A program made the position numbers and the translations under genes. A model generated the notes under the pieces. That model had not been told where the DNA came from and searched no databases. It was given only the letters and a program-made list of their open reading frames with translations. From positions 372,001-436,000 of the forward strand of contig NZ_CP084753.1 in the NCBI RefSeq assembly GCF_020535545.1: DNA of 64,000 bases. The letters are read 5' to 3'. This document shows positions 33,653 through 42,821 of the stretch, one piece after another. Within the stretch, counting starts at the first letter, position 1, and the number at the start of each line of letters is the position of its first letter. Origin of the DNA: Roseateles sp. XES5 (GTDB taxonomy: Bacteria; Pseudomonadota; Alphaproteobacteria; Rhizobiales; Rhizobiaceae).

Positions 33653-34567
33653 ATGGCTGTTCTGACATCGAGACCCGGCCCTCTCTGGACATCGCTGACC
33701 CTTCCTGCCCTGCTGCTCGCCGCCCTTGCGGGCGCTATGGCGGTCAAGACCGGTCTCATCCGCACGACGCCGGCCGGCCCGGTCCTGGACGAACCGCTGA
33801 CGGTCGAGATCGCTCCGCGCAGCTTCGCCTACCGCGACAGCGGCGAATTCTACCGCAACGGCTTTGCCGTCGACGGACCGGTGAAGACCGTCGCGGTCAC
33901 CCGTCCTCTCACCATCATGAAATACCAGGTCACGGCGAGCGACTATGCACGCTGCGTGGCCGACGGCGCCTGCCCGGCCGCCGAGCCGGGCTTTGCGCCG
34001 GCCGATCCCGCCGATACGCCCGCAACCGGCGTCAGCTATGACGACGCCGTGGCCTATGCCGGCTGGCTGAGCGAGCGCACCGGCGAAATCTGGACGCTGC
34101 CAAGCGACCGGGATCTTGCCTTCGCCGCCGGCACGCGCTTTCCAGACGATGCGCTGGGCGTCGACATCAACAGCACCAACCCCGCCGAACGCTGGCTTGC
34201 CGACTATCGCCGCGAGGCGGCGCGCAAGGCCTCGCGCGATCCCGTTCCCCAGCCGCTCGGCCGGTTCGGCGAGAACGAATACGGCCTTGCCGATTTCGCC
34301 GGCAATGTCTGGGAATGGACGGCGACCTGCAACCGGCGCGTCAATCTCGACAAGGAGGGCTATGTGGTGAACGATGTCTCGTCCTGCGGCATCTATGTGG
34401 CGAGCGGCAAGCATCGCGCCGCGATGAGTTCGTTCGTGCGCAATCCGAAGGGTGGCGGTTGCGCGGTCGGCGTTCCGCCCGACAATGTCGGCTTCCGGCT
34501 GGTCAAGGATACGCGCTGGTATGCGCCGCTCCTTGCAGCACTTCGCGCGCGCGGCATTCCGCTCTGA
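33653..34567 (+). CDS. nirV: NirV, formylglycine-generating-enzyme-like protein
   Basis: This 304-residue protein has an N-terminal hydrophobic anchor (about residues 12-31) and a sulfatase-modifying-factor (FGE-sulfatase) domain: the early MKYQVTASDYARCVADG, NEYGLADFAGNVWEWT (about 213-228) and the closing NVGFRLVKD. NirV is commonly encoded directly after nirK, and its exact role is unsettled, possibly in NirK maturation or export. It most likely faces the periplasm. Co-transcription with nirK is expected. Confidence 0.92.
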   Translation: MAVLTSRPGPLWTSLTLPALLLAALAGAMAVKTGLIRTTPAGPVLDEPLTVEIAPRSFAYRDSGEFYRNGFAVDGPVKTVAVTRPLTIMKYQVTASDYARCVADGACPAAEPGFAPADPADTPATGVSYDDAVAYAGWLSERTGEIWTLPSDRDLAFAAGTRFPDDALGVDINSTNPAERWLADYRREAARKASRDPVPQPLGRFGENEYGLADFAGNVWEWTATCNRRVNLDKEGYVVNDVSSCGIYVASGKHRAAMSSFVRNPKGGGCAVGVPPDNVGFRLVKDTRWYAPLLAALRARGIPL

Positions 34568-34629
34568 ACTTCCGGCAGGGCGACAGGCGTGATAGAAGCC
34601 GGTAACTTTCACGCGAGAGGAATGCGATT

Positions 34630-35325
34630 GTGAAGATTGACCGGACCGTCGTCCGCTCGCTCGCCCTGTTCGAGAGGATGAGCGACGAAGACCTCGACAG
34701 GCTGCTGACCCATGCGACCGCGCGCCGCGTGGCGCAGGGCGATGCCGTCTTCGAGCAGGGTCAGGCGGCGGCGAGTTTCTTCCTGCTGCTGCATGGCCGT
34801 CTCAAGGTGACCCAGGTGACCGAGGACGGCCAGCAGATCATCGTGCGCGTCGTGCATCCCGGCGATCTCTTCGGCTTCGCCAAGGCCCTTCAGCGTTCCG
34901 ACTATCCCGGCACCGCGCGCGCGGCGACCGAAAGCGTGATCCTCGGCTGGCCGACGGATCTCTGGCCGCATTTCGTCGAGCAGAATCCCCGCCTTGCCGT
35001 CACCGCCATGCAGACCATCGGCCAGCGGCTGGAGGAGGCGCATACCCGCATCCGCGAAATGTCCACGCAGGAAGTGGAGCGCCGCGTCGCCCACGCGGTG
35101 CTGCGCCTGTCCAAGCAGGCCGGCCGGAAGGAAGGCGAGGGCATCCGGATCGACTTCCCGATCTCCCGGCAGGACATCGCCGAGATGACCGGCACGACGC
35201 TGCACACGGTCTCGCGCATTCTCAGTGCCTGGGAATCTCAGGGGCTCGTCGAAGGCGGCCGCCAGAAACTCCTCGTCCGTGACCTCGCCGGCCTTTCGGC
35301 GCTGGCTGACGGACCGCGGGATTAA
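34630..35325 (+). CDS. nnrR: NnrR, Crp/Fnr-family nitric-oxide-responsive regulator
   Basis: This 231-residue regulator has a cyclic-nucleotide-type sensory domain (about 10-125), a long dimer helix (about 125-155) and a C-terminal HTH (ISRQDIAEMTGTTLHTVSRILSAW, about 178-201). There is no cysteine anywhere, so it carries no FNR-type iron-sulfur cluster, as expected for the NO-responsive NnrR/Dnr branch. The GTG start is chosen because GAGAGGA is nine bases upstream. A four-codon frame ATG-CGA-TTG-TGA overlaps the start and might couple or dampen translation. It is the likely reader of the CTTTG-N8-CAAAG boxes. Confidence 0.92.
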   Translation: MKIDRTVVRSLALFERMSDEDLDRLLTHATARRVAQGDAVFEQGQAAASFFLLLHGRLKVTQVTEDGQQIIVRVVHPGDLFGFAKALQRSDYPGTARAATESVILGWPTDLWPHFVEQNPRLAVTAMQTIGQRLEEAHTRIREMSTQEVERRVAHAVLRLSKQAGRKEGEGIRIDFPISRQDIAEMTGTTLHTVSRILSAWESQGLVEGGRQKLLVRDLAGLSALADGPRD

Positions 35326-35416
35326 CGCTATTCTTCATCCGTCCCTATCGGCCCTTGCCGGGATGGGGGAACCGCCGCTAAGTCTTGCGGCAACTGGCTG
35401 CGTAAGGGAGGGCGCC

Positions 35417-35578
35417 TTGAACGACAACAACGTGCTGAAATTCGAGCGTCCGAAGCCGAAGCAGGAGAACAAGCCCGCCGCGCCGGGGCCGCGCAAGGGC
35501 CTGATCTGGCTCCTCGTCGCAGCCGCCGTCGTGCTCGTCTGGGCCTATTACCAGTTCATCGCACCGGCGAGCGTCTAG
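35417..35578 (+). CDS. 53-residue single-pass membrane protein, TTG start
   Basis: A TTG start at 35417 follows AAGGGAGGG. The product has a basic, proline-rich head (about residues 7-27, KFERPKPKQENKP) and one C-terminal hydrophobic segment (about 29-45, LIWLLVAAAVVLVWAYY). It is likely a tail-type or signal-anchor inner-membrane protein. No family is recognised. It lies 91 bases after nnrR in the same direction and directly before a convergent phosphatase gene, so it may be read through from nnrR. The open frame could be taken further upstream, but that part has no coding character. Confidence 0.6.
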   Translation: MNDNNVLKFERPKPKQENKPAAPGPRKGLIWLLVAAAVVLVWAYYQFIAPASV

Positions 35579-35579
35579 G

Positions 35580-36164
35580 TCAGTCCAGCACCGCCATGCG
35601 AAGCTCGGTCTCGCGGCCGAGGGTCGTCATCCATTCGGTGAACTGCGGGCGTCCCTTGATCTGCCGGCCATAGTGGCGGCCGAGCCCGGCGGTCAACTCT
35701 CCCTTGCGGCCAAGCTGCTCATCGGCAAAACCGATCATCTGCGAATTCGGCCAGGCCTGCGGGCGGATAGCGACGAGGCGAGCAAAGAGGCTCTCCGCCT
35801 CCTCGTCCGGATTGGCCTGGGCCATCAGCGTGAGCATGGCGGCCGTCGAGCGCGATATGCCCATATGGCAATGGACGAGGAGATGGCTCTGCGTCTGCTT
35901 CTCCCTGAGTTCGAGGAAGTCGGCGCCGAAGCCGAGGATCGTCGCGACATGATCGGCGGTCGGCATCACGCGGCCGGGCGCGGTGGCGATGATATCGTGG
36001 AACCGCAGTGTCGTGCGCTCATGCCGGCCGTAGGCGGTGAAGGCCTCCAGTTCGGGATGCTCGGGGTCGATGAGCGAGAGAACATGGGTGACGTTGCGGC
36101 TGCTCTGGCCGGGCAGTTCCTCGATGCCGCAAACTGTCAGCATCGGCGAGAAAACCATATCCAT
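35580..36164 (-). CDS. Protein tyrosine phosphatase-like protein
   Basis: This 194-residue protein is of the dual-specificity/tyrosine phosphatase type. The P-loop HCHMGISRS (residues 98-106; catalytic Cys99 and Arg105) fits HC-x5-R, and DIIATAPG (about 57-64) is the likely general-acid loop. The ATG at 36164 is chosen because GAAGGA lies seven bases upstream; ATGs at 36170 and 36158 are alternatives, and a longer upstream frame lacks support. Such enzymes are common in rhizobia, and their targets are mostly unknown. It is convergent with the small membrane protein gene. Confidence 0.85.
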   Translation of the reverse strand: MDMVFSPMLTVCGIEELPGQSSRNVTHVLSLIDPEHPELEAFTAYGRHERTTLRFHDIIATAPGRVMPTADHVATILGFGADFLELREKQTQSHLLVHCHMGISRSTAAMLTLMAQANPDEEAESLFARLVAIRPQAWPNSQMIGFADEQLGRKGELTAGLGRHYGRQIKGRPQFTEWMTTLGRETELRMAVLD

Positions 36165-36492
36165 GTTCATGTCCTTCAAATTCTGCGTATGACGGGTTCT
36201 GCTCAGTTGGTGCAAGGGGAGCAAAGATGGCGGTACATGTCCACATCGGTCCGCGCCGTCGGCGGTGCGTCGACGTGGCGATCCTGCACGGGGATTGATA
36301 GTCAAAACCGGGCGGCACGACAACGCGCCTTCTGCGCGAACCCGCGCATTCCGGCATGGCACCCCGGAAAACGCCCCCGCATCGGCCCGCCATATCGGAT
36401 CGCGAATACTCTCGGAGCGAGTGCCGGACTTTAGGCGGTTGTTCAGCATTCTGCCGTAACGTCAGCGGACTTCATGCAGGCAGGGACTTCCT
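36165..36492. other. Intergenic stretch, divergent promoters
   Basis: This 328-base gap separates the divergent phosphatase and diguanylate cyclase genes. I see no convincing gene, repeat or terminator. The region just right of the phosphatase start is less GC-rich and may hold its promoter. Confidence 0.4.
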
Positions 36493-37674
36493 ATGGGCGT
36501 GGTGACGCTGGAGCAGGTGGAGCGCCAGATCGCAAAAGGTTTCCCCTTTCTGCGTTTTGCGCCCGGTGTGGAAGCGGCCTTCCGCAAGGACTATGCGGAC
36601 GAACGCGTGCGGCTCGCCATCATCTGGGGCGTGGTCGGCACGCTGATCTACGATCTCGTCTATTTCGGTGACCGCACCATGATGGCGGACGTGTTCGGGG
36701 AGCTGATCGTCGCACGCTTCCTCGTCTTCACGCCCTTCGTCATCGGCTGCATCGTCGCGGTCCGACGCTGGCGCAATGCCTTGCTCTACGACATCCTGTC
36801 CGTCGCCATCGCCGTCCTGGGGGTGACGTTGCCTATGCTCGCCGCCACGCAGAGCGCCAGCCCCTATCTCTTCGTCTACCAGAACGGCAATTCCGCCGCC
36901 TTCCTGTTCTTCGTCATCGCGCTCCGGCCACGCTTTCCCGCCATATTGGCCGGCCTCGTTCTGATGTGCGCCTCGCATTTCACCACGACGAAGCTGACAG
37001 GCGCCTTCGATGCCGTCACCTATTCCGGCATCATCACCTTCTACGTCACGCTTTCGATCTTCCTGGCCGTCAGCGCCTATTTCCTGGAACAGAAGGACCG
37101 GCAGAACTTCCTCAACCAGTTGCGGGCCGGCCTGCTCTACGACCAGTTGGAACGCAATGCCGAACGCGACGAACTGACCGGCCTCCTCAACCGGCGCTCG
37201 CTGGCACGCACTGGCGAGCGGCTGTGGACGGGCGCCGGCGCCTCCGCCGTCTCGGCCATCCTGCTCGATATCGATCACTTCAAGCGCTTCAACGACGTGC
37301 ACGGCCATATCGAGGGCGATGCCTGCATCCGCGCCGTCGCGCACTGCATCCGCCGGACGGCGGATGAGGCCGCCTTCGTCTTCCGCTTCGGCGGGGAGGA
37401 AATCCTCGTGCTTTCCGCCTGTGCGGAACCGCTGACGGCTCTCGCCATGGCGGAGCGCATCCGCGCTGCCATAGAAGACCTCGCCATCGACCACCGCGGT
37501 CTGGACGACGGCTGCGTCACCGTGAGCCTGGGTGTCGCGCTCGCCGAGCCCACCGGCACCACGCTGGAAAAGCTGCTGCAGGTGGCGGACGGTGCGCTCT
37601 ACGAGGCCAAGCACAGGGGTCGGAACACCGTGGCGCTCGCGGACGGCCTCGTGCCCGGCGCCCGCGTCGCCTGA
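36493..37674 (+). CDS. Membrane-bound diguanylate cyclase (GGDEF)
   Basis: This 393-residue protein has about five or six hydrophobic segments in residues 40-205 and a C-terminal GGDEF domain (about 225-390). The domain starts with DELTGLLNRRSL, has the metal-binding LDIDHFKRFND and the signature FRFGGEEI near residue 300. It makes cyclic di-GMP, which governs motility and surface attachment. The usual RxxD inhibitory site five residues before the signature is not in place; RTAD lies further upstream, so product inhibition through that site is unlikely. The sensory input of the membrane part is unknown. It is convergent with the hypothetical gene that follows. Confidence 0.88.
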   Translation: MGVVTLEQVERQIAKGFPFLRFAPGVEAAFRKDYADERVRLAIIWGVVGTLIYDLVYFGDRTMMADVFGELIVARFLVFTPFVIGCIVAVRRWRNALLYDILSVAIAVLGVTLPMLAATQSASPYLFVYQNGNSAAFLFFVIALRPRFPAILAGLVLMCASHFTTTKLTGAFDAVTYSGIITFYVTLSIFLAVSAYFLEQKDRQNFLNQLRAGLLYDQLERNAERDELTGLLNRRSLARTGERLWTGAGASAVSAILLDIDHFKRFNDVHGHIEGDACIRAVAHCIRRTADEAAFVFRFGGEEILVLSACAEPLTALAMAERIRAAIEDLAIDHRGLDDGCVTVSLGVALAEPTGTTLEKLLQVADGALYEAKHRGRNTVALADGLVPGARVA

Positions 37675-37680
37675 AACCCT

Positions 37681-38058
37681 TCAGACCTCGAAGACATCCT
37701 CGAAGGATTCCGGGAAGCTCTGGCGGGCGACTTTCTCATTGATGATGAAAAGCGCCTCGTAAGACAGCGGGTCGAAATCCTTCTCGGCCGGCAGAACCTC
37801 GCGGCCGAAGAGCAGATTGAGCCGCGCGGCGTCGAGATTGCCGCGCTCGAAGGGCTCGTCCCCGAAATAATGCCAGAGGGCATGCAGGAAGGCGGCATCG
37901 ATGCGGTGCTCGGCCGTGCCCGGCCGTGCCTTGCGGGGCAGCGCCTTGATCGGCGTCACCCCGCGCGGATTGGCGCGACGGATGGTGAACTGGATTCCCG
38001 TGCCCGGCATGCCGGACGGGAAGCCGCGATGTTTGGTCATGTCGGGCAGGTTCGCCAT
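37681..38058 (-). CDS. Hypothetical protein downstream of yghU
   Basis: This 125-residue soluble protein has no family I recognise. It starts with MANLPDMTKHRGFPSGMPGTG, is basic in the first half (IRRANPRGVTPIKALPRKARPG) and acidic and helical in the second (DEPFERGNLDAARLNLLF, FIINEKVARQSFPESFEDVFEV). The ATG at 38058 lies 10 bases after the yghU stop codon, so the two are probably one transcription unit. An upstream extension of 20 residues is arginine-rich and reads antisense to yghU, so it is rejected. Confidence 0.6.
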   Translation of the reverse strand: MANLPDMTKHRGFPSGMPGTGIQFTIRRANPRGVTPIKALPRKARPGTAEHRIDAAFLHALWHYFGDEPFERGNLDAARLNLLFGREVLPAEKDFDPLSYEALFIINEKVARQSFPESFEDVFEV

Positions 38059-38068
38059 CCGCTTGTCC

Positions 38069-38974
38069 TTATGCCTTGCCGATCTTGTCCTGCGTCTTCG
38101 TGTCGAAGTCGGAGGCATCGTGCCGTTCGTGCAACTGCTCGGCGGGATCGCCGTTCAGCCGATTGACCATGCGGCCGCGGACGACTGCCGGACGCGCGGC
38201 GATTTCGGCCGTCCAGCGCTGGACGTTCTTGTAGGTCTCGACCTCGAGGAACGTTCCGGCATCGCCATACTGCTTGTTCTGGGCAAGGCTGCCATACCAA
38301 GGCCAGATCGCCATGTCGGCAATGGTGTAGTCGGCACCCGCCACGAAGCGGTTGTCGGCAAGCTGGCGGTCGAGCACGTCGAGTTGGCGCTTCACCTCCA
38401 TGGCGTAGCGGTCGATGGCATATTTGATGCGGATCGGTGCATAGGCATAGAAGTGACCGAAGCCGCCGCCGAGGAAGGGCGCCGAGCCCATCTGCCAGAA
38501 CAGCCAGTTGAAGGTTTCCGTCCGGGCGCGCAGGTCGGTCGGCAGGAAGGCATCGAACTTTTCCGCGAGATAGAGGAGGATCGAGGCCGACTCGAAGATG
38601 CGCACCGGCTCGCCGCCGCCCTTCGGCGCATGGTCCATCAGCGCCGGGATCTTGGAATTCGGATTGACGTCAACGAAACCGGAACCGAACTGGTCGCCAT
38701 CGCCGATGCGGATCGGCCAGGCATCGTATTCCGCGCCCGCATGGCCGGCGGCCAGAAGCTCCTCCAGCAGGATCGAGACCTTCACGCCATTCGGCGTCGC
38801 CAGCGAATAGAGCTGCAGGGGATGTTTGCCGACAGGCAGATCCTTGTCGTGGGTCGGGCCGGCGATGGGGCGGTTGATATTGGCGAAGGCGCCGCCATTG
38901 CCCTTGTCCCAGGTCCAGACCTCAGCGGGCTCGTAGCCGGCGGGGAAGTTGTCGGCGGGAGATTTTTCGGTCAT
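38069..38974 (-). CDS. yghU: YghU, glutathione-dependent disulfide-bond oxidoreductase
   Basis: This 301-residue glutathione transferase-fold protein belongs to the nu-class/YghU group: N-terminal extension, thioredoxin domain (about 45-140, with ATPNGVKVSILLEEL, NPNSKIPALMDH, FESASILLYLAEKF) and an all-helix domain (about 150-280). YghU binds two glutathiones and reduces disulfides or organic peroxides. The length matches the E. coli protein (about 290). It is probably cytoplasmic. The gene below it on the same strand follows closely. Confidence 0.9.
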   Translation of the reverse strand: MTEKSPADNFPAGYEPAEVWTWDKGNGGAFANINRPIAGPTHDKDLPVGKHPLQLYSLATPNGVKVSILLEELLAAGHAGAEYDAWPIRIGDGDQFGSGFVDVNPNSKIPALMDHAPKGGGEPVRIFESASILLYLAEKFDAFLPTDLRARTETFNWLFWQMGSAPFLGGGFGHFYAYAPIRIKYAIDRYAMEVKRQLDVLDRQLADNRFVAGADYTIADMAIWPWYGSLAQNKQYGDAGTFLEVETYKNVQRWTAEIAARPAVVRGRMVNRLNGDPAEQLHERHDASDFDTKTQDKIGKA

Positions 38975-39154
38975 GAAACGATCCTTGTCGAAGAATGCGC
39001 ACGATGCCGACGCAAAGAGCCGGCTGCTTCGCGCAGTTCTATACCGTCCGCACGCCGCCTTCTAGGCATGCGGGTTCCGGTTCGGCGCCGCCCAAGGAAT
39101 TTTCGTTCGCCGTCCGGTCGCGGCGATCGCGACCGGAGCGGATTTCGCAAGGTC

Positions 39155-39544
39155 TTACGCGCGGTCCGCGCGGTAGGCGACGCAGTCGATTTCCACGCGG
39201 CAATCGACCATCATGCGCGACTGCACGCAGGCGCGGGCCGGCGGGTTCTTGCCGAAATACTCGGCATAGACGCCGTTGAAGCTCCAGAAGTCGCGCGGAT
39301 CGTCGAGCCAGACGCCGATGCGCACGATATCCTCGACGCCGTAGCCGGCCTCGTGAAGAATGGCGATCATGTTCTCGATGGCCTTGCGGCTCTCGGCGAC
39401 GATGCCGCCGGAAACGATCTCACCCTTTTCCATCGGCACCTGGCCGGAGACATAGAGCCAGCCGGCCGCTTCGGTGGCGCGGGCGAAGGGCAGCGGCTGG
39501 CCGCCGGCGCCGGTTTCCCCGGCGCCATAACGCTTGATCGTCAT
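39155..39544 (-). CDS. RidA/YjgF-family protein
   Basis: This is a 129-residue trimeric chorismate-mutase-like fold protein. GWLYVSGQVPMEKGEIVSGG and the catalytic Arg104 in PPARACVQSR, followed by VEIDCVAYRA, match RidA, which hydrolyses reactive enamine/imine intermediates to ketoacids and ammonia. The gene is 30 bases upstream of the ABC transporter ATPase stop codon on the same strand; order and spacing suggest it is the last gene of that transporter operon. It may detoxify an imine made during use of the imported amino acid. Confidence 0.9.
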   Translation of the reverse strand: MTIKRYGAGETGAGGQPLPFARATEAAGWLYVSGQVPMEKGEIVSGGIVAESRKAIENMIAILHEAGYGVEDIVRIGVWLDDPRDFWSFNGVYAEYFGKNPPARACVQSRMMVDCRVEIDCVAYRADRA

Positions 39545-39574
39545 GGAATTCTCTCTTTTCTGGTTGAAACTGGC

Positions 39575-40345
39575 TTAGTTGAAACTGGACGTCTTGAGGA
39601 ACTCGGCGAGCCGCTCGGTCTTCGGCTGCACGAACATTTCCTTCGGGTCGCCTTCCTCGCAGATGACGCCCTGGTTCATGAAGATGACGCGCGAGGAGAC
39701 CTCGAAGGCGAAACGCATTTCGTGCGTGACGAGCAGCATGGTCATGCCGTCGGCGGCAAGGCCCTTGATGACCTGCAGCACCTCGCCCACCAGTTCCGGG
39801 TCGAGGGCGGAGGTCACTTCATCGAACAGCATGAGGCGCGGCGACATGGCGATGGCACGGGCAATGGCGACGCGCTGCTGCTGGCCGCCGGAGAGCTGGC
39901 CGGGATAATGGTTGGTGCGGGCTGCAAGGCCGACGCGGTCCAGCCATTTCTCCGCGATGGCGCGCGCCTCGGGCTTGGCCATCTTCTTCACCTTGATGAG
40001 GCCGAGCATGACATTCTCGGCCGCGGTCATATGCGGGAAGAGATTGAACTGCTGGAAGGCCATGCCGGTCAGCGCGCGCTGGCGGGCGATCTCCTTCTCG
40101 CTCTTGCGCCGGCGCGTCGCGCCTTCGACGTGGTAGCCGATCTCCTCGCCGTCGAGGCGGATCGTGCCGCCCTGGAATTCCTCCAGCATGTTGATGCAGC
40201 GAAGCATGGTCGTCTTGCCGGAACCGGACGAGCCGATGATGGAAATCACCTCGCCTTCCGCAACGGTGCAGTCGACGCTTTTCAGCACCTCGTTCTGGCC
40301 ATAGGTCTTGCGCAGGCCCTTGATGTCGAGAATGGTCTTGGCCAT
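39575..40345 (-). CDS. Amino-acid ABC transporter ATPase
   Basis: This is a 256-residue ATPase subunit with Walker [10 protein letters not shown] (about 38-46), the Q-loop region [12 protein letters not shown], signature [17 protein letters not shown] and Walker [15 protein letters not shown]. The D-loop and switch His (TLLVTHEM-like [10 protein letters not shown]) are present. The ATG at 40345 fits family length; a frame extending 15 residues overlaps the preceding permease stop. It is the third gene of the operon: binding protein, permease, permease, ATPase, RidA. Confidence 0.92.
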   Translation of the reverse strand: MAKTILDIKGLRKTYGQNEVLKSVDCTVAEGEVISIIGSSGSGKTTMLRCINMLEEFQGGTIRLDGEEIGYHVEGATRRRKSEKEIARQRALTGMAFQQFNLFPHMTAAENVMLGLIKVKKMAKPEARAIAEKWLDRVGLAARTNHYPGQLSGGQQQRVAIARAIAMSPRLMLFDEVTSALDPELVGEVLQVIKGLAADGMTMLLVTHEMRFAFEVSSRVIFMNQGVICEEGDPKEMFVQPKTERLAEFLKTSSFN

Positions 40346-40358
40346 CGGTCGGGTCTCC

Positions 40359-41021
40359 TCAGGACGGCAGGGCGGTCTTGCGTTCGACATATTTGCCGAG
40401 ACGCTCGATGCCGAAGTTGACGATGAAATAGAGAGCCCCGGCCAGGAAATAGAACTGGAGGCTCATGAAGTTGCGCGAGATGATCTCCTGCGTGCGCAGG
40501 AGCAGTTCGGCAACGCCGATGACGGAGAGCAGCGTGGAGGCCTTCACCATTTCGGCGGCGGTGTTGACCCAGGCCGGCAGGCACTGGCGCAGCGCCTGGG
40601 GCCAGAGCACCGAGGTGAAGGTCTGGCTGAAGGTGAGGCCGATCGCCTTGGCGGCCTCGGTCTGCCCCTTCGGGATCGCCTGCAGCGCGCCGCGCACGAT
40701 CTCGCCAATGTGAGAGGAGCAGAAGACCGCCAGCGCCAGGATGCCGGCCGAGAAGGGACCGAGATCGATCCCGGCCGCCGCCGAGACATAGTAGCTCGCA
40801 AGCACGAGCACCAGCACCGGCGTGCCGCGGATGATGTCGGTATAGGCGCGCATGACGAGACGCAGGATCCTGCCGCCATAGACGAGCGCGAGGCCGACGA
40901 AGACGCCGAACAGCGAGCCGGCGACGATGGCGAGCAGCGAGATGGAAACGGTGGTGCCGAGGCCGCTCAGGATGACGTAGCGAGCGACCCAGAGCTGTTC
41001 GAGGAAGGCGAAGGAAGACAT
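40359..41021 (-). CDS. Amino-acid ABC transporter permease 2
   Basis: This 220-residue HisM/GlnP-type subunit has about five hydrophobic segments and the docking loop [20 protein letters not shown]. The ATG at 41021 follows GAGGTGA with good spacing; a GTG at 41030, overlapping the upstream stop codon, would add three residues. It forms the channel with the permease encoded just upstream. Confidence 0.9.
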   Translation of the reverse strand: MSSFAFLEQLWVARYVILSGLGTTVSISLLAIVAGSLFGVFVGLALVYGGRILRLVMRAYTDIIRGTPVLVLVLASYYVSAAAGIDLGPFSAGILALAVFCSSHIGEIVRGALQAIPKGQTEAAKAIGLTFSQTFTSVLWPQALRQCLPAWVNTAAEMVKASTLLSVIGVAELLLRTQEIISRNFMSLQFYFLAGALYFIVNFGIERLGKYVERKTALPS

Positions 41022-41026
41022 CTGGA

Positions 41027-41689
41027 TCACCTCGGCAGGGCCAGCCGGCGCTCGACGAGGCGCAGCAGGGCGGCAATGAGGAAACAGGTGACGACATAGA
41101 GGGCGGACGTCACCATCCAGGTCTCGATGACGCGGAAGCTCTCGACGTTGATCTTGCGCGCCGCGAAGGTCAGCTCCGGCACGGCGATGGCCGCGGCGAG
41201 CGAGGTATCCTTGAACAGCGAGATGACCGTGGAGGAGAGCGAAGGCAGCACGTTGCGGAACATCAGCGGCGCGATGATCGAGCCGCGGATCTGCATCGGC
41301 GTGAGGCCGATGGCGAGCCCGGCCTCGGTCAGGCCGCGCGGAATGGACAGAAGCCCGGCGCGGAAGACCTCGGCGAGATAGGCGCCGGAATAGAGCGAGA
41401 GCACCAGCACGAAGCTCTGGACCTTGCCGAGCCGGAAGCCCATCTGCGGCAGGGCGAAATAGGCGAAGAGCACCAGCACGAGGATCGGCAGATTGCGGAT
41501 GATCGTGACGTAGAGCCGCGCCGGTGCACCGATAAGCCTGTTCCTGGACGTCAGCGCGAAGGCGACGGCAAGGCCGATGGCGGCACCGATGAAGATGGAG
41601 ATGACCGCGAGGCCAAGGCTCAGCGCAAGACCGCTGAGCAACAGATCGAAGCTGCGCCAGACGGCGCCGAAATTCAGCGTGTAACCCAT
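41027..41689 (-). CDS. Amino-acid ABC transporter permease 1
   Basis: This 220-residue subunit has about five hydrophobic segments, TIIRNLPILVLVLFAYFALPQ and the docking loop EAGLAIGLTPMQIRGSIIAP. It is the first permease of the pair. It starts 50 bases after the binding-protein stop codon and nearly abuts the next permease gene. Confidence 0.9.
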   Translation of the reverse strand: MGYTLNFGAVWRSFDLLLSGLALSLGLAVISIFIGAAIGLAVAFALTSRNRLIGAPARLYVTIIRNLPILVLVLFAYFALPQMGFRLGKVQSFVLVLSLYSGAYLAEVFRAGLLSIPRGLTEAGLAIGLTPMQIRGSIIAPLMFRNVLPSLSSTVISLFKDTSLAAAIAVPELTFAARKINVESFRVIETWMVTSALYVVTCFLIAALLRLVERRLALPR

Positions 41690-41739
41690 GGCAGGCTATC
41701 CCGGTTTGGGGAGCGAGGCGAACCTCGCTCCCCTGACGA

Positions 41740-42582
41740 TTACTTGTATTCGACCGGGAAGCCGATCTGCGGAGGCGTCAGTTCCTTGCCGAACCAGGTC
41801 TTGTAGGACGTGGCGTAGAAGTCGAACTCGACACCGGTCATGGCTTCGTGCAGGGCGGTATTGACGAAGTTCAGCCAGTCCTGATCGCCGCGCTTGACGC
41901 CGCAGGCATAGGTCTGCGGGTTCCAGCCGTAGCCGGCGTCCTTGTAGCGGCCGGGGTTCTGCGTCATGTACCAGGCGAGCGACGACTGGTCGGTGGCGAC
42001 GGCGTCGGCGCGACCCGATTCCAGCGCCTGATAGATCAGGTCGACGGATTCGTATTGATCGACCGTCGCTTCGGGCAGCGCGGCATGCACCATCGCCTCG
42101 GCATAGACGTTCTGCAGAACGGAGATGGTGACGGAAGATCCCGCCGCCTTCAGCGCCGCATAGTCGGCATACTGCCCATCCCCCTTCAGCATCAGGCCGA
42201 CGCCTTCGCGGTAGTAGGGAATGGTGAAGGCGATCTGCTGGGCGCGCTCGCCCGTCACCGTCATGAACTGGCAGGTGAGGTCCACCTTGTCCGTCGTGAT
42301 GTTCGGAATGCGCGCGTCGGACGACTGGTTGACATACTCGATCTTGTCGGGATCGCCGAACAGCGCCTTGGCGATGATACGGCCCATATCCACGTCGAAG
42401 CCCTGCAGCTTGTCTTCCGCACTCTTGAAGTGCCAGGGCGCATTCGTGCTGCCGGTGCCGAGGATCAGGTGGCCGCGGGCGATGACTTCATCGAGCTTGC
42501 TGCCATCGGCGAGGACGGGCGTTGCAAACAGCGCGGCGGAAACGGCCAGCGACAGCGCGCCGGCGCGGAAAGAAAGGTTCAT
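41740..42582 (-). CDS. Amino-acid ABC transporter binding protein
   Basis: This 280-residue periplasmic receptor has a signal peptide (about residues 1-25, ending VLAD) and family 3 features: LILGTGSTNAPWHFK, FDVDMGRIIAKALFGDP, the QFMTVTGERAQQIAFTIPYY block. The ATG follows GGGGGGAG. Its gene leads an operon with two permeases, ATPase and RidA, and is divergent from the MerR-XRE-cupin regulator. Ligand unknown; RidA linkage favours an amino acid that yields an imine on oxidation or deamination. Confidence 0.9.
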   Translation of the reverse strand: MNLSFRAGALSLAVSAALFATPVLADGSKLDEVIARGHLILGTGSTNAPWHFKSAEDKLQGFDVDMGRIIAKALFGDPDKIEYVNQSSDARIPNITTDKVDLTCQFMTVTGERAQQIAFTIPYYREGVGLMLKGDGQYADYAALKAAGSSVTISVLQNVYAEAMVHAALPEATVDQYESVDLIYQALESGRADAVATDQSSLAWYMTQNPGRYKDAGYGWNPQTYACGVKRGDQDWLNFVNTALHEAMTGVEFDFYATSYKTWFGKELTPPQIGFPVEYK

Positions 42583-42614
42583 GGTGCTCCCCCCAAGTGA
42601 ACGCATTTATGAAA

Positions 42615-42628
42615 TCCAATATAATGGA
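42615..42628. promoter_or_regulatory. Operator-like TCCA-N6-TGGA palindrome
   Basis: TCCA and TGGA flank an AT-rich six bases about 33-46 bases upstream of the binding-protein gene, a good place for a regulator or the promoter core. On the regulator side (42715-42780) several TGCATGCA/TGTATGCA/TGCATGTACA words cluster. Both may be targets of the divergent regulator; this is inferred. Confidence 0.35.
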
Positions 42629-42821
42629 CACTAGTCTATTTTACCGGATGCCGTATGAAGCGCCAAGGCCGCGGGCTTGTCAATAGGGATTCCTAAAACA
42701 CACGGCCCATTGTATGCATTTGCCTGCACCCGCTGCATGCATGGCCTTTTTCTCGACGGACGGGTCCGTTTGCATGTACATGGGAGGGGTGAGGGACAGG
42801 GCAGAATCGGGGAATGGCGTG

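Noticed and set aside
37901..40420. A plus-strand open frame of 839 codons opposite yghU, RidA and ABC transporter genes
   Set aside because: It lies antisense to several well-supported genes and has low-complexity composition without recognisable domains.
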